A stretch of DNA of 64,000 bases from Polytrichum commune (GCA_950295325.1 OX485806.1:49843169-49907168); one strand, 5' to 3'; numbered from the stretch's first letter, positions 22,048 to 34,003 are shown. Notes: generated by a model from the letters alone, not told the origin. A program made the numbers and translations.

Positions 22048-25000
22048 AAGGATGTGGTTTCTAAGCAACATGGTTGTTGTAAGTGTACACCTCATAGTGG
22101 TGTCACAAATGATGAACGGTCCTTGCTTTTGTAAGAAAGGTATTTATTGTTGAATGAAAATGAGAAATCCAAAAATAATGTGTCAGAAGGTGTTGTCCCA
22201 TGTTATTATGAGCTAAGAGGTTTTCTTGACTATTGTTATGTTGATGTAAAATTTTGTTAGTGTGAGACATTTTTACAACAATATAGCACGTTTTTGAAGT
22301 TTGTGGCATATTTGCAAGCAAACTTGAATGATGGCCCAAATATTCTAAAGGCAACAAATCTAGCCATTTGTTGCCAATATTAGCTCCTTCCATTCTCACT
22401 TGTTTTTAAAATTGGACCATGTGATGGCACACTTTCAAAAGTGAGTGGTGCTAATTCTAGTAGATATTGTAGGGGATAGTGTTCCTCACCATCACATAAA
22501 TGGAAAATATTCATCTTAATAAATCATCACTAAGATCAATAGAATTGCTAATTTCTTCAACACTATGGCAAATACTTGAATTAATAGAAGTTGCTAAAGC
22601 CTTTCCAATCAAGTTTTAGGGTGCATTGTTTTTTGACATCCCATAATTGTGCTTAGTCCACAAGATATTCTTTCTACAACAAAACCATGAATTGGGAATA
22701 AGTGTCATTTTCTTCACAATTAAGTAGACCAACAAAATCAAATGAAAATTCTCATCTTCCATTGCCCATAATCTTGTTTTAATGGGTGTAGTTTAACACA
22801 TGAAGTAAACAAAAACTCCTTAAATCCCCCAAAACACAAAAATATTTACGTAATAATTTTCTCCTAATAATCTTTCAATCAATGCACAACATACGAGCAA
22901 AAATTTTGATTTTATACAGGCACATGCATGCAAACAAATAACACATATGTGTATTTTTTTTGCCAATCACTTTTGCAACTAGTTCATGTGGTGTGTTTGC
23001 CATCCATGGTTTTCAAATCAAGGTGACAAAGCTTCTCCAAAACAATCGTGGATAGGTTGCATAACATGGGTGGGAAATGGTGGACACAGGATGAACCCAA
23101 TTACATACACCAATGCAACCATATGCACATGTCCATATGTCTTTGATGTTTTTGTGTCCCATCATATGTATGTAAGCCCATGCCCATGGTCATTTGTCCA
23201 GATGACTGTCCACAACACCATCATGGAGTGTTTTTATTTTCCTTTTTATTTAGATAACTAGAACTCCCCCATATTCCATGCCATGTTTTCTTTCTAACAC
23301 TTGAAATTTGATTCATATATATTGGTAAAACAACCAAATCTATCACAAACTTTGCATGCCATTGATTACAAAACACATTATCATTATCCCATGTAATTTT
23401 TGTGAATATGATGCAAGTACCCTACATGGGGCTTATAATGGTATGTTGTTTGCAAAACAATGTGGTTCTTGATGCTAATATGTCTACAAATGGATTTTAT
23501 ACTAGATATATTGTAAGCATGTTGTTTATATCCTACATTTTAATTTGTGTAGAATATATATTTTCATATCTATTGACGTAGACTGAACGTTGTTACAAAT
23601 GTTTCCATTCATGCTTTCCATTGTTAAAAATGTCATTTGGTGGCCTATGAAGCATATTGATGAGGCAAACTGATTAGGTTTTTTGGGTCTAGTGAAAGAA
23701 ATTTTTTATCTTGGAGCGGGCCAAGACTTTCTTTCCCATCCATTATGTCTTGAAGAAAGTCTCGGCCCACTCCAAGATGCAAGAACACATGCACACATAG
23801 TATTAGTTGGTCATCTTCAATGAATGAACTCAAGTGATGACAAAGGGTTACCTCAGACAACACATTATACACATTTGAACACATGATTTGTGATTTTTGA
23901 GCTTGACCATGTAAAAAAAGTATCATTTTCTAATTATTTGGTTATTAAGTTATTGTTTTTGTACATCATTGTATGCAAACTTACAGCAGTGTACAATCAC
24001 CTCCACCAATGCATGTGTTTCCATATACTAGTGTGACATTGCTATTGCCATGAGGCATGAACAATGATGTATATATATGCATCAAACAAAGTCTTGATGT
24101 CCTTTAAGTTTTGTATGTTCCAAGGTTGAATGACATCCAAAAAGAGATGTAACCTTTGGAACCAAGAGACCTTCAGAAAAATTTGCAATAAAAAAATCCA
24201 TTAGATGTACAAAGACCAAAGAAAAAAAGGGTGTTTAAAGCCCAAACAACGTGCATATGAAGATTACACAATTAAGGATAAACCTTTTTTGTGAAACATA
24301 CATTGATGGAAATACCTATTGCACTTAGAATACAAGTAATATTGCATATAGGATACAAAAAAAGGTAATTCAACATTTTCAAAAACGCAAAGGTTGTGAT
24401 TAGCATTGGGTTATTGATTGCTCCATTATTCAACAAAATTGCGATTGATATATTATCAACAACAAAACAAAATCATTTTTGGGAATACTAAACCTTCACA
24501 CATCCTTGGGCACAACAAGTGGATGATATAGGAATAAGGTGGAGTAATACAAACTTTTGTATGAGTGGGAATTAAAGGCACATCAATTTCATCAATGTGT
24601 GTATCACTAATAAGAGGGATTCAAGGTTGATTTGATATTACAATATATTTATTAGTATAGGTTTGATCAATTTGTATTGTGGAATCCATCATCCCTCCAC
24701 TCCATCAATGATTCCTCAAATTCTTGAGTTCCACCCATTGCCTTGTAATTTTCCATTTTCTTAGCTAGATAGAACCCTAAAGGGCAATCTAAAACCAAAC
24801 ATAGTCATGAAAAAAACTAAATTGCCAAGTTCAAAATCGGGGGGAGGTTTATGTACATAATGTTATTGACAAACCGTGCAAACAAAAATGTAAGAACAAA
24901 CAAAATGAAAAAAAAAAACATAGGTTTAATATGAACATACACGTGCACAATACAAACATAAATAGGATTGAAATTCAAATACAATCGAATGCATCAAATA

Positions 25001-25852
25001 AACATTCAAAATTTCAAACTAGTTTGATTCAAACAATACAAGTACATGTACAAAAACATGTTTGATCCCAATGTCTCCAAATTTTAGCAAGTGACATGTT
25101 TGTTTTTGGGGAGAAAAGGGGGTTTATGGAAATTAATGGATTGAATGTTTTGTCCCAATGTAATTTTGCCATTCTTTAAGAATACATGACTGCCTAATAA
25201 CTTTGGCATCCTAATTGATGTTCCTCGACTCAATCTCAAATATCAAAAACTTCAAATTCACACAAAATTGCCTCCTTCATTTGCCATACAAATTGTATAA
25301 GGCATTCTATCATGAAGGCAATAAAAACAACCATTCCTACACATAATGCCATGTTTGATGGATAGTTCAAAAGATATGTTGAGATTAAGTCCCACAAAAG
25401 AAGGATGTGAGCAAATCCACTTTGACACTAAAGGAATTGAAGCCATTGTAGTAGATATGGAATTGCACCATTTTAGCCACCAGACCTTATATACAACTTC
25501 CACCAAAAAACTCAAAAAAATTGAAGTTTTTCTAAAGTTTTTCTAAGTTTTATATCAAAGCTCCAATGTCTTTAATATTCAATTTTTACAAACCACAAAA
25601 CTCAACAAAAAGAACCAAAATAATTTGAACAATTTTTATTTAGAAATTTTTTTACGTGTGTTGAGCCCACAGAAAATAATACACTAAATATGATATTTAC
25701 TGTCACCAATACCAAATGTTAATCCAACATTAGTTGGCATTATTTGTAAAGTTTTTGGGGTATTATATATTTATAGTGTTGCAATTATAATCATTTACCA
25801 AATGTATTTTCATCCAAATTTTAATTGTTCATGATACTATTTTATCACAAGT
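22048..25852. other. AT-rich region without identifiable genes
   Basis: No ORF over ~100 codons, no recognised motif and no terminal repeat pair. It resembles 4670-7865 in composition. A hairpin lies at 23710-23776. Confidence 0.35.
23710..23776. repeat. Hairpin with ~24-bp arms
   Basis: The left arm with CTTGGAGCGGGCC and GACTTTCTTT (23710-23734) pairs with the right arm containing AAGAAAGTC and GGCCCACTCCAAG (23753-23776) around an 18-base loop. It stands out in otherwise AT-rich DNA. It could be a mini-element, a small-RNA-type foldback or chance; nothing distinguishes these. Confidence 0.6.
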
Positions 25853-26779
25853 TGTCGCAACCATTGCTAGACTCCTTAACAATCTCGCCAATTTTCATTT
25901 CTAGCAAAGGTTACGAGCGCTAACCTTTTCGCATTCCGCCATGCCAATGGTTAGCTCGTTCTACCTCAAACCTTATAGTTCATAGGAGGGGAACCAACCC
26001 TCCTACTTTATTTTTGGGACTCACCCCTTCATCGGTAACCAATCACTAGATGTGGACTTACATCCATGGAAGTCTAATCTTATGTTGATCATCGCATTGC
26101 CGGAACAACACTACAACAACCCGAACCATATTAGGCAACTATGGCCTCACAATGGGCCAAAGCCCATGGAGACCGTTCGGCCTCGGGTGGGTGAGGCCAC
26201 ACCACCTCACTCATATAAGCCTCTAGCACTCTACACGGGGCCCCTATCCCACCGCCAAGAGACCTTTTGTCTCTCTACCAAGAGTTGGGGCCAAGTAGAC
26301 ATTTTCCTTTAGCCGTTGGGCCTAGAAACCCTCAGTTGCTTCAAACCATCATGACTTCCTTGCATGATATTTGATGCAATAAAAAACCACTCCATCGTCA
26401 TCTACGCTTCACGTAGATGCCGATGGACTCCACATTTGCCGCATTCAGGCAAATATTAAGGAAGTTATGCCTGTTCAAACCTTGGCAGTCCCGGGAATCA
26501 TTCCCAGGCAAATTGTCATAACTCCTAGCTCACACCTCCGATTGAGGTGTTCTTGAGCATTATGGAATCCTCATGCCATAGGCTACGCATAGCTAATGGC
26601 TTTACCCTTGGTTCTCCTAGTCTCCGTGGGTGGGAGGCGTTCCCAATGTCCGGGACCCTCGCCCATACTAAGATCACTTGGGCCCTCTCACCAACGGTGC
26701 CACAAGTCCCAGGTGTCACTCCGGGGTCCCCCTTGTGCCCATTGCGTTTCGGGCACTCCTCATGGAGAGGTGTGCAACA
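25853..26779 (-). mobile_element. LTR, family 1 (copy B), probable 3' LTR of the chromovirus
   Basis: 927 bp. Plus-strand start TGTCGCAACC; the far end is GTGTGCAACA. Read on the minus strand, the LTR is directly preceded by a purine-rich tract containing TTTGGTGGGGGTGAG (26780-26795), the expected primer for plus-strand synthesis. This fixes the family orientation as minus here and makes this the 3' LTR of the element to its right. Confidence 0.75.
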
Positions 26780-27599
26780 CTCACCCCCACCAAACAGAAT
26801 CGATGCCCTCATCGACTATACTCGTAGTCGGCACACCAATTCTCAAGTTGCCATCCTCTATGGTGTGACATTGTGTTTACCTTAGGGCACGACCCCACAA
26901 TGCATCTTCAAATTTGGCATAGTCCCAAAGGTGTGGTTCCTAGCTAGTCTGTTAGCGACCTTGGATGTCTTCTCCAAGGCCCTAACCTACAGTAGACTCA
27001 CCTACTTTGGGACTCACTTGGGTTGCCCCTCCTTTGGGGCCTCCCTTGTTAGGCTCTACTAGCTCAACATGACACATCTAGGCGAAACCTCAATGCTTCC
27101 ACTAAGTTGTCTCGGTTGCAACTTTGAGATGGCTTTCCATTGTTAAGCCACGCCTCGATCGCACGGGGGTGATGCCAAGTCCCGCCCGACTCGGTTCCCA
27201 CTTTGTTTTTTCGAGACATAGGTGCATGACTCCCATGCGCCAACTTTCGTTCGCTCGCGGCTAGCACTCTCATGAGCACGAGCCATCACCTTGCCCCCGC
27301 CTGGACAAACCCACGACTAAGAGGTTTCTTGGTTTTATTCAAGGCCCCTCCAAGCCATGGCCCCCAATTACTCGGCTTACCCAACCTAGTTTGGCATGTC
27401 TATTCCCCTTCTTCCACCAACCAAACACTAGTACGAGACTAGGACATCATCCCATACTTTTCTCTTTGCATCACTAAAGTTGAACTTTATTGCCTTAAGC
27501 CAAAGAAGAAGTACATGTTGTGGACGCCATTGTCTCGAAGCTAAGTGTGCTATCATTGTCTCTCCCCCACAAAGGAGATTGATGTCCTCATCAATGCCT

Positions 27600-28548
27600 A
27601 AGCTTCTTTTTATTGGAACCTTTAGCCCTAGTTTCTTCAAAGTGCTTCACCAATTCCTTGGCGTTCATCATGTCTCTTGCCGCTACCCAAACGGTTTCTT
27701 TCTCATAGTATCTTCACAATTTCACCAAATAGTCATTTGTAATTTTTATTTACTTTTCACTTGGGCTTCCTACACTTGAGGATGCCCTCTTACCTCATGT
27801 TCCAAATGACCCCCACAAGGCCAGGAAGTGGCCTAATCACTTGCTTGTGATCGGGCCACAAGGTGTCTTCCTTAAATGGTTTTAATAATGAGACATGAAA
27901 TGTCGGATGCACTTTGATCTCGGGAGGTAATTCTAACTTATATATATCCTTGAATACTTGTTCCAAAATTGGAAATGGAGCTCCAATTTAGGACATGAAC
28001 TCTGCAGTAAGGCCTTTCCCAAGGTGAAGTTGTCCACATTCAACAACACCTTTTTGGCCCACCTCATAGTCCACTTCGCGTCTTCCGGCATTGACTTGCA
28101 CTTCATAGCATCTTCAAGCTTTCTCCACCAACAACTTGGTCATGTCCAAGACTTGTTTTTGTTCCTTGGCCAAGTCCTCACCATCTTGGTTGAACTCTAG
28201 TGTTGAATGTGCCCCCTCGAGAGCTAGGTTAATAGGTTGGAGTGCATCCACTCCATAAGCCACCACGAATAACCACCCTTTGGTAGCCAAATGCGTGGCT
28301 ACATTACAATTACACTCTGCTCAACCCACATAGTCCGCCCAATCTCGTTGGTCCGCCCCCACCAAGTTCCTCAAGTATTGCTTCAAGACTTCCTTCACAT
28401 GTTTTTTTCCCCCATCCATTTGGGAATGTAGGCTGGCTTAACCTTAATTTCATTCCCACCTCCTTAGAGAAGTGCATTGAGAATGCACCTGTGAACTTTG
28501 GATCTTGATCCGACACAATCACTATTGGCAACCCGTGGTGCCTCAACC
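27600..28548 (-). pseudogene. Chromovirus integrase (C-terminal half) and chromodomain
   Basis: Read on the minus strand from 28548, the first piece is RHHGLPIVIVSDQDPKF, carrying the second catalytic Asp of the integrase. Next comes HSQMDGGKKHVKEVLKQYL, where the usual catalytic Glu is lost, and the C-terminal region with YGVDALQPINLALEG. After further frame changes it reads HFMSLLKPFKED, and the segment ending ETVWVAARDMMNAKELVKHF matches the end of a chromodomain (the helix after the aromatic cage). In chromoviruses this domain steers integration to marked chromatin. Stops and frameshifts show that it is inactive. Confidence 0.8.
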
Positions 28549-29521
28549 TGTCGCAACCCTTGCTAGGTCCCTTAATAATCTTGCCAATTTTCAATTCTAG
28601 CAAAGGTTACGAGTCGCTAACCCTTCGCATTCCGCCATGCTAATGGATAGCTCCTCTTACCCCGGACCAATAGTTCATAGGAGGGAACCAACCCTCCTAC
28701 TTTGCTTTCGGGACTCACCCCTTAATCGGTAACCCATTTCCCCAATGTGGACTTCCATCCATGGAAGTCCAATCCTATGTTGATCATCGCGTTGCCGGAG
28801 CAACACTACAACAACCCGAACCATACTAGGCAACTATGGCCTCACAATGGGCCAATGCCCATGGAGGCCGTGCCGTTCGGCCTCGGGTGGGTGAGGCCAC
28901 ACCACCTCACCCATATAAGCCTCGAGGACTCTACACGGAGCCCCTACCCCACCGCCAACCAACCTCTTGTCTCTCTACCAAGAGTTGGGGCCAAGTGGAC
29001 ATTTTCCCTTAGCTGCTGGGCCTAGAACCCCCCAGCAGCTTCAGACCATCATAACTTCCTTGTATGATGTCTGATCATAACAACCAACCACTCCATCCTC
29101 ATCTACGCTTCACGTAGATGCCGATGGACTCCTCACTTGCCCCATTCGGGCAAGTCTTGAGGAAGTTATGCCTGTTTGAACCTTGGCAGTCCCGGGAATC
29201 ACTTCCACGCACTGCTGTACCAGGGCGCTGTCCCGGGACAGCACCCCACTCAAATGGCCATAACTCCTAGCTCACACCTCCGATTGAGGTGATCTTGAGC
29301 ATTCTAGAATCACCACGCCATGAGCTACGCATAGCTCATGGCCTCACCCTCATGCCTCCTAGTCTTTGTGGGTGGGAGGCGTTCCCAACGCCCGGGGCCC
29401 TCACCCACACTAGGATCACTTGGGCCCTCTCACCAACGGCGCCACAAGTCCCGGGTGTCACTCCGGGGTCCCCCTTGTGCCCATGGTGTTTCGGCCACTC
29501 CTCATGGAGAGGTGCGCGACA
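28549..29521 (-). mobile_element. Solo LTR, family 1 (copy C), inside the integrase
   Basis: 973 bp, plus-strand ends TGTCGCAACC and GCGCGACA. Flanks are CAACC (28544-28548) and AAACC (29522-29526), a 5-bp duplication with one difference. The flanking halves are consecutive parts of one integrase core in the same frame, so the insertion point is certain. It belongs to the same family as copy B. Confidence 0.92.
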
Positions 29522-29870
29522 AAACCATTCTTTGATAAAAGGCTATGTTGTCTCCAACGTAGTCCCGGTTCCCACAATCGGCACCATGTGTGCCCACTTG
29601 GCAAACCGTTCTATCATCAACAAAATGGCATCATACCCATGTGAGTCCGGTAAACTTGTGATCAAATCCATGCACATACTATGTCATGGCCCCGGCGGGA
29701 TAAGCAACGGTTGCAAGAAACCGCCTTGCTTTTGGTAAGAGGCTCGATTCAATTGGCACTTCATCCACGCCTTCACAAAGTAGGTTATATCCTTCTTTAT
29801 GCACCGCCAATGGTACCTCCATGACACCATTCTATGGCGGTTCTTTCTTTCTAGGACTATTACATTCCTT
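29522..29870 (-). pseudogene. Chromovirus integrase, N-terminal half of the core
   Basis: Minus-strand reading includes FVKAWMKCQLNR (end of the zinc-binding HHCC part), then MDLITSLPDSHGYDAILLMI, with the first catalytic Asp, and RFAKWAHMVPIVGT, up to IKEWF at the LTR border. These are standard Ty3/gypsy integrase landmarks. The frame has stops (for example one near 29545). The other half lies at 27600-28548 beyond the solo LTR. Confidence 0.8.
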
Positions 29871-30012
29871 ATTCAAAACTGATAGCCTCGACTTGCCTTG
29901 TGGCACATACGCCCAACTTTGCTTACACTTGAACAATCCGTCCACCAACTTAACCTCTTTGAGCACCTTGCTCTTGCGAAGCTCACCTAAAAGCATTTGT
30001 ACTTCGGGGTAG
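29871..30012 (-). other. Degenerate link between integrase and RNase H
   Basis: Short stretch where integrase zinc-binding sequence is expected; no clean frame is visible. Confidence 0.3.
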
Positions 30013-31380
30013 TTAATGTATCCCTCCCGTATCTTGCATCATAAGTTTCCTTTGCCGGCACACATTTGCCACAAGGTTTGGATGGTTCTCATTTGCTTGG
30101 AATTTTTCCCGTCTACTTAGCGCATCCGGCACCACATTTCCATGGTCCGGTTTGTGGATCAAATCCACCTTCATAAGCGCCAAATTACCATGCCACTGCA
30201 ATGACTTGGCGCTCACTTGCGCTTGTATGTCAATATACTTTTATGACACATTGTCCGTGTAGACCTTTGTTATGTGCAACCCCAAATACTGTCGCCACAT
30301 CTTCAAGCAATGCACTACAACAAAGAAGTTCGTTATCATGAGTTGGTTGTCTTCTTTGACAACCATCGAGCTTCATGCTCCTATATGCAATGGCCATCCA
30401 TCTTACATCAACAATCCGCCATTGGCAACGTCATTCACCTCCGTATACACCTCAAAAACTTTCTCGAACTCTACAAACTTGAGCACAGGCGGCGAAGAGA
30501 ACTTGGTCTTAAGCTCCCCTAAGACTTGGTGACAAACATCATTCCACTCTTCGGATAGCCATTCCTTTCACAAGTCGGACAAGGTCGGATAACCATTGAG
30601 CTTTATGCCCCTATATGCAATGGCCATTCGTCTTGCATCAACATCCGCCAATGGTAAAGTCATTCTCCCCTGTATGCACCTCAAAAGGTTTGTCAACCAC
30701 GAACTTAAGCACGGGCAACAAAGAGAACTTGCTCTTAAGCTCCTCAAACACTTGGTGGCAAGGCTCATCCCACTCTTAGGATAGCCATTTCTTGCACAAG
30801 CTGGACAAGGTTCGACAACCATCGAGCTTAATGCTCTCATATGCAATGATCATCCATCTTGGATCAACATCCGCAAATGGTAAAATCCCTCGCCTCCATG
30901 TGCACCTCAAAGTGTTTGTCAAAACCCGGGAACTTGACCACATATTGTGAAGAGAACTTGCTCTTAAGCTCCCCAAAAGCTTGATGACAAGGCTCATCCC
31001 TCTTTTGGGATAGTCATTTTTCTTTAACAAATTGAGGATGGTCCTAGGAACCTTAGAAAAATCTCTAATGAAGTGGTGGTAATAGTTGGCTAGGCCAACC
31101 AATGACCTAAGCCTTTTTGAGTCAAGGGCCAATTCTCCTCTTGGATTGCCTTGACATTCTTCATGTTCGTTCACCAACTTTATTTGTCACCACATACCTC
31201 AAGAACTTAATCTCTTGTTGAGTAAAGTTGCTTTCCACTCCTTGGCGGTAACATTTTGAGCAACACATTGGTGAATACATCTTTGTATCTCACCAACATC
31301 CCACAAATGTGATTTGGGGGATATCCATCTTTCCTAGCCTCCCCATGAGTTTGTTGGAGTTGCTCCAATTGAACCACGAC
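30013..31380 (-). pseudogene. Chromovirus reverse transcriptase and RNase H, internally deleted
   Basis: At the right end (31360-31230) is a segment typical of the RT start (LVRYKDVFTNVLLKMLPP). It is followed almost at once by the RT end (ESNFTQQEIKFLRYVV) and RSLVGLANYYHHFIRDFSK; the fingers and palm with the YxDD box are missing, a deletion of several hundred bases. Then comes a connection and RNase H start repeated three times (30364-31015) and the RNase H tail (DHGNVVPDALSRREKF, 30213-30100). Without the palm this copy could not have made active RT. Confidence 0.8.
30330..31015 (-). repeat. Triplicated RT-RNase H connection, ~228-bp unit
   Basis: Three diverged direct copies share a plus-strand landmark near CATCGAGCTT at 30364, 30594 and 30820 and the phrase AGAGAACTTG followed by CTTAAGCTCC. 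On the minus strand each reads the same part of the protein (the LRASSL phrase, DVD-R, IAY-ES-KL). The ~228-bp period equals 76 codons, close to frame-preserving. Confidence 0.85.
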
Positions 31381-31422
31381 CATTATGTTTTCTATTTTTC
31401 ATTTGGTCCATAAAGACCAAAT

Positions 31423-31900
31423 TCAACTTGGGTCCTCAAAAATACTGAGAAACTCCCTCCCTTGGCCCTTTAATACTTCGGTTGGTGCTCCAAAATGTGC
31501 CAACACACAATCCAAAAAGGCGGCCGCGGCCAACTTTGCAGAGTTTTGGGTTATAGCAACAAGCTCAATCCACTTGCTAAAATGCTCCACCATCACCAAC
31601 ACATACTTTACTTCACGTGGTGTGATAACCAATGGTCCTGCAAAGTCCAGCGACCAACGGTAGTCCAATCCCATAATAGGTAAGGGTTGTAACTAAGGTA
31701 ACAAGGTGTTAAAGCTAGACCTGACCCTGTCACAAATTTCACACCTCTTGACATAAGCAATCACGTACTGATATATGCCAGTCCACCAATATTGGCCACG
31801 TAGCATCGAATGTGTCCTGCGTATGCCAAAATGGCCAAGTTCCTTGTGCACTTGTCGCACCAAGGAGGCCTTCTGATCCGGTTTAGGGACAATACGCCTT
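31423..31900 (-). pseudogene. Integrase of the methyltransferase-bearing element
   Basis: The minus-strand ORF 31674-31423 reads WSLDFAGPL (first Asp), VKYVLVMVEHFSKWIELVAI, FLDCVLAHFGAPTEVL and QGREF. The second catalytic Asp, expected before QG, is replaced by Lys (KGQG). Upstream, read with stops, is a zinc-binding portion including YVKRCEIC. The sequence is cut just after SIFEDPS by the junction with the chromovirus, so the final Glu region is absent. Confidence 0.8.
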
Positions 31901-31917
31901 GTCCCATTTGACCATAA

Positions 31918-33568
31918 TTAAAATAACAAACCGTTTTCCCAATGGAACCTTGTTATTCGATGTCCAATCCTATTCCTTTCCATTGCCGACGTAGACAAAA
32001 GAAAGGTCGCTTGCTGAAGCTTATGCAATACGGGAATAACCTCCCATATATCCGCAATAGCTTGAGGTCGATTAGTCTCATCATCCGAGCCTTGTATCGG
32101 AACCTCAATAGCCGCACCAGAAAATAAAGTGAGGTAATCAACCGCGTGCCAACCTGGAACCGCCTCTCGATCACAATTTCCATGCCACCTAGCCCTGGTC
32201 AAGTCATCATCCAAACGACCTGGATTGCGTGAGAGTCCATCTGCATCCAATTTGGTAATCCTAGCACGGTGCACCACCTCAAAGTCATACTCCTGGAGCA
32301 ACAAAGCCCACCTAGCGAACTTGCTTGTAAGCTTATCCGACTTCATGAGCCACCGTAATGGCCAATGGTCAGTTACCAAAGTAAAGCGCTGACCATAAAG
32401 ATATGGCCGAAAATGGGCAATAGCCCACGCCGCCGCCAATGTTTCTACTTCGTAGGACGAATAATTGGCCTTCGTCGTGTTATTGCTTCGCGAAGCGTAA
32501 GCAACAACATACTCCTAACCAAAATCAACTTTCTGAGTGAGAACTACTCCCAAACCCAATGAACTCCAGTCCGTCTACAACTGGAAGGATTTGGAGACAT
32601 CCGGACGTCAAAGAACTAGAGCCACACCTAGGTTCTGCTTCAATGTCTTAAATGTTTGTTGTTGCTCACAACCCCAGGTCCAAGTTTGGTCCTTGCTCGT
32701 CAGAATGGTGAGATGCTTGGGGATCAAGCTAAAGTTTTTGACGAATTAACTATAGTAATTCACCAAGCCCAAGAAAACACGAAGTCTCGGCACATCAACC
32801 GGTGCCAGAATCTTTTGCAAGGCGTTCACCTTAGCTTACTATACTCCGAGACCTCCAAGAATAATCATATAACCTAGTTATGCTAGTCAGTCATGGAAAA
32901 ACTTGTACTTGCCATGGTGCAAACGCAATCCCCACCGCTGCAACTGCTAAAAAACGGCTTGCAGATGCCTTACATGCTCATGTGATGTCTTGTTGAAAAT
33001 GATCACATCATCAATGTAACACCGAGCAAAGGGCAAGCAAGAGAGAACTTGGTCCATCACTCTCTAAAACTCAGCATGTGCATTCTTGAGGCGAAATGGA
33101 AGAAACTTCCAATGATACAGTTGATCATTCCCATCATGATCAACTCCCCAGAATACGGTTTTCACTCGATCTCCCGCAATGGGAGCTAGTGATAGCCGGA
33201 TCTCAAGTTAGGGTGTTGAAGACCCGAGAAAATCTGATGGCATTGAACAATTCCTGCAGGATTGGCATGGGATACCGATCTGACTTAGTCTTCTGATTAA
33301 CTAGACGGTAATTCCCGCGCATCCATTTTTCCGTCCAATTGCCAAAGATACCCTTCTTCAATGGCATAACCGTAGCACAAGAATACTCCCCGTTTAAAAG
33401 TTTGATTAGCTTTGCTGCCAAAAGCTTTTGGCACCTAGCCTGAACGCCAATCCACTCGGAAACACTGAGCCTATAAGGTCTCCGAAAAATGGGATGGTCG
33501 TCCTGCAACTGAATGTAGATGGGTTTCCCTTTATAACCTTCAAGATCCTGAAGGCTAAAGCAAAACAC
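31918..33568 (-). pseudogene. Reverse transcriptase and RNase H of the methyltransferase-bearing element
   Basis: The RT begins near 33568 (IYIQLQDDHPIFRRPYRLS), continues through NYRLVNQKTKSDRYPMP and, after a stop, reaches the active-site box YIDD at 33018-33007. The connection follows (LGLVNYYS, TSKDQTWTWGCEQQ). RNase H is in the 173-residue ORF 32439-31918 (FTLVTDHWPLRWLM, KFARWALLLQEYDFEVVH, LDADGLSRNPG). The order is normal for Ty3/gypsy. Several stops and shifts lie between 33200 and 32440. Confidence 0.88.
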
Positions 33569-34003
33569 CTATAGTACGAGCAAATAAACGCTCGTACTTT
33601 CCATGCCTCATCTCCAGTGAAATGAGGGCCTAATTCTAATGGTCAATCGTCAAACATTGTGGTCTCCCTCTCCACCAAAGGGGAGCCACTTGGTGCTAGC
33701 ACGGACTCTAACTGCTACTGAGAGGAGGGGGCATTAACCATGCCCCCAACCTCCATGCTAGCAATAGAGTCCGTCTCCTCTTTATCACCACCAATATGTG
33801 ATGATGAAGCCACCTCCGCAGGTGAAGAAGCCAAAGCAGTAAACCCGATGATCTTGAAGCTCCTCCATCACATGTTGTTTGAATCGAAAGTTTCGTTTGG
33901 CTTCTCCAACCATGACCTTAATTCCCTTCTCTATGGATGTGGACCGTTGTGCCCCCTGACCAGAGTCTTCAGCCCCCAGAGACAAGAACTGGTCAATATG
34001 ATG
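33569..34003 (-). other. Linker between methyltransferase and reverse transcriptase
   Basis: A 66-codon minus-strand ORF (33985-33785) is basic and unrecognised. It probably belongs to the polyprotein, between the methyltransferase end and the RT start. Confidence 0.35.

Larger units (their letters stand above)
26780..31385 (-). mobile_element. Decayed Ty3/gypsy chromovirus
   Basis: On the minus strand, from right to left: the start and end of an RT region without its core, a triplicated RT-RNase H connection, an RNase H tail, an integrase split by solo LTR copy C, an integrase C-terminus, a chromodomain, a purine tract and LTR copy B. No gag, protease or 5' LTR is found; at about 31385 it gives way abruptly to a different gypsy element. 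A second purine-rich phrase similar to the one next to the LTR lies at 27555-27580 just after the chromodomain, suggesting a rearranged 3' end. The stretch 26800-27550 is non-coding. Confidence 0.8.

Noticed and set aside
26052..26312. Plus-strand ORFs recurring at 26052 and 28747 with the same protein words (PWKSN, LPEQHYNNPNH)
   Set aside because: Both lie inside family 1 LTRs, antisense to the LTR orientation, and differ by frame-neutral and frame-breaking changes alike. They recur because the LTR is repeated, not because a protein is conserved.
25853..29521. Copies B and C as the two LTRs of one element
   Set aside because: Copy C has its own target-duplication-like flanks inside an integrase whose halves are consecutive, so it is a separate insertion.
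29289..29738. 149-codon plus-strand ORF with similar partners at 26547 and 46892
   Set aside because: It starts inside a family 1 LTR and runs into integrase DNA read on the wrong strand. The similarity is that of the LTR.
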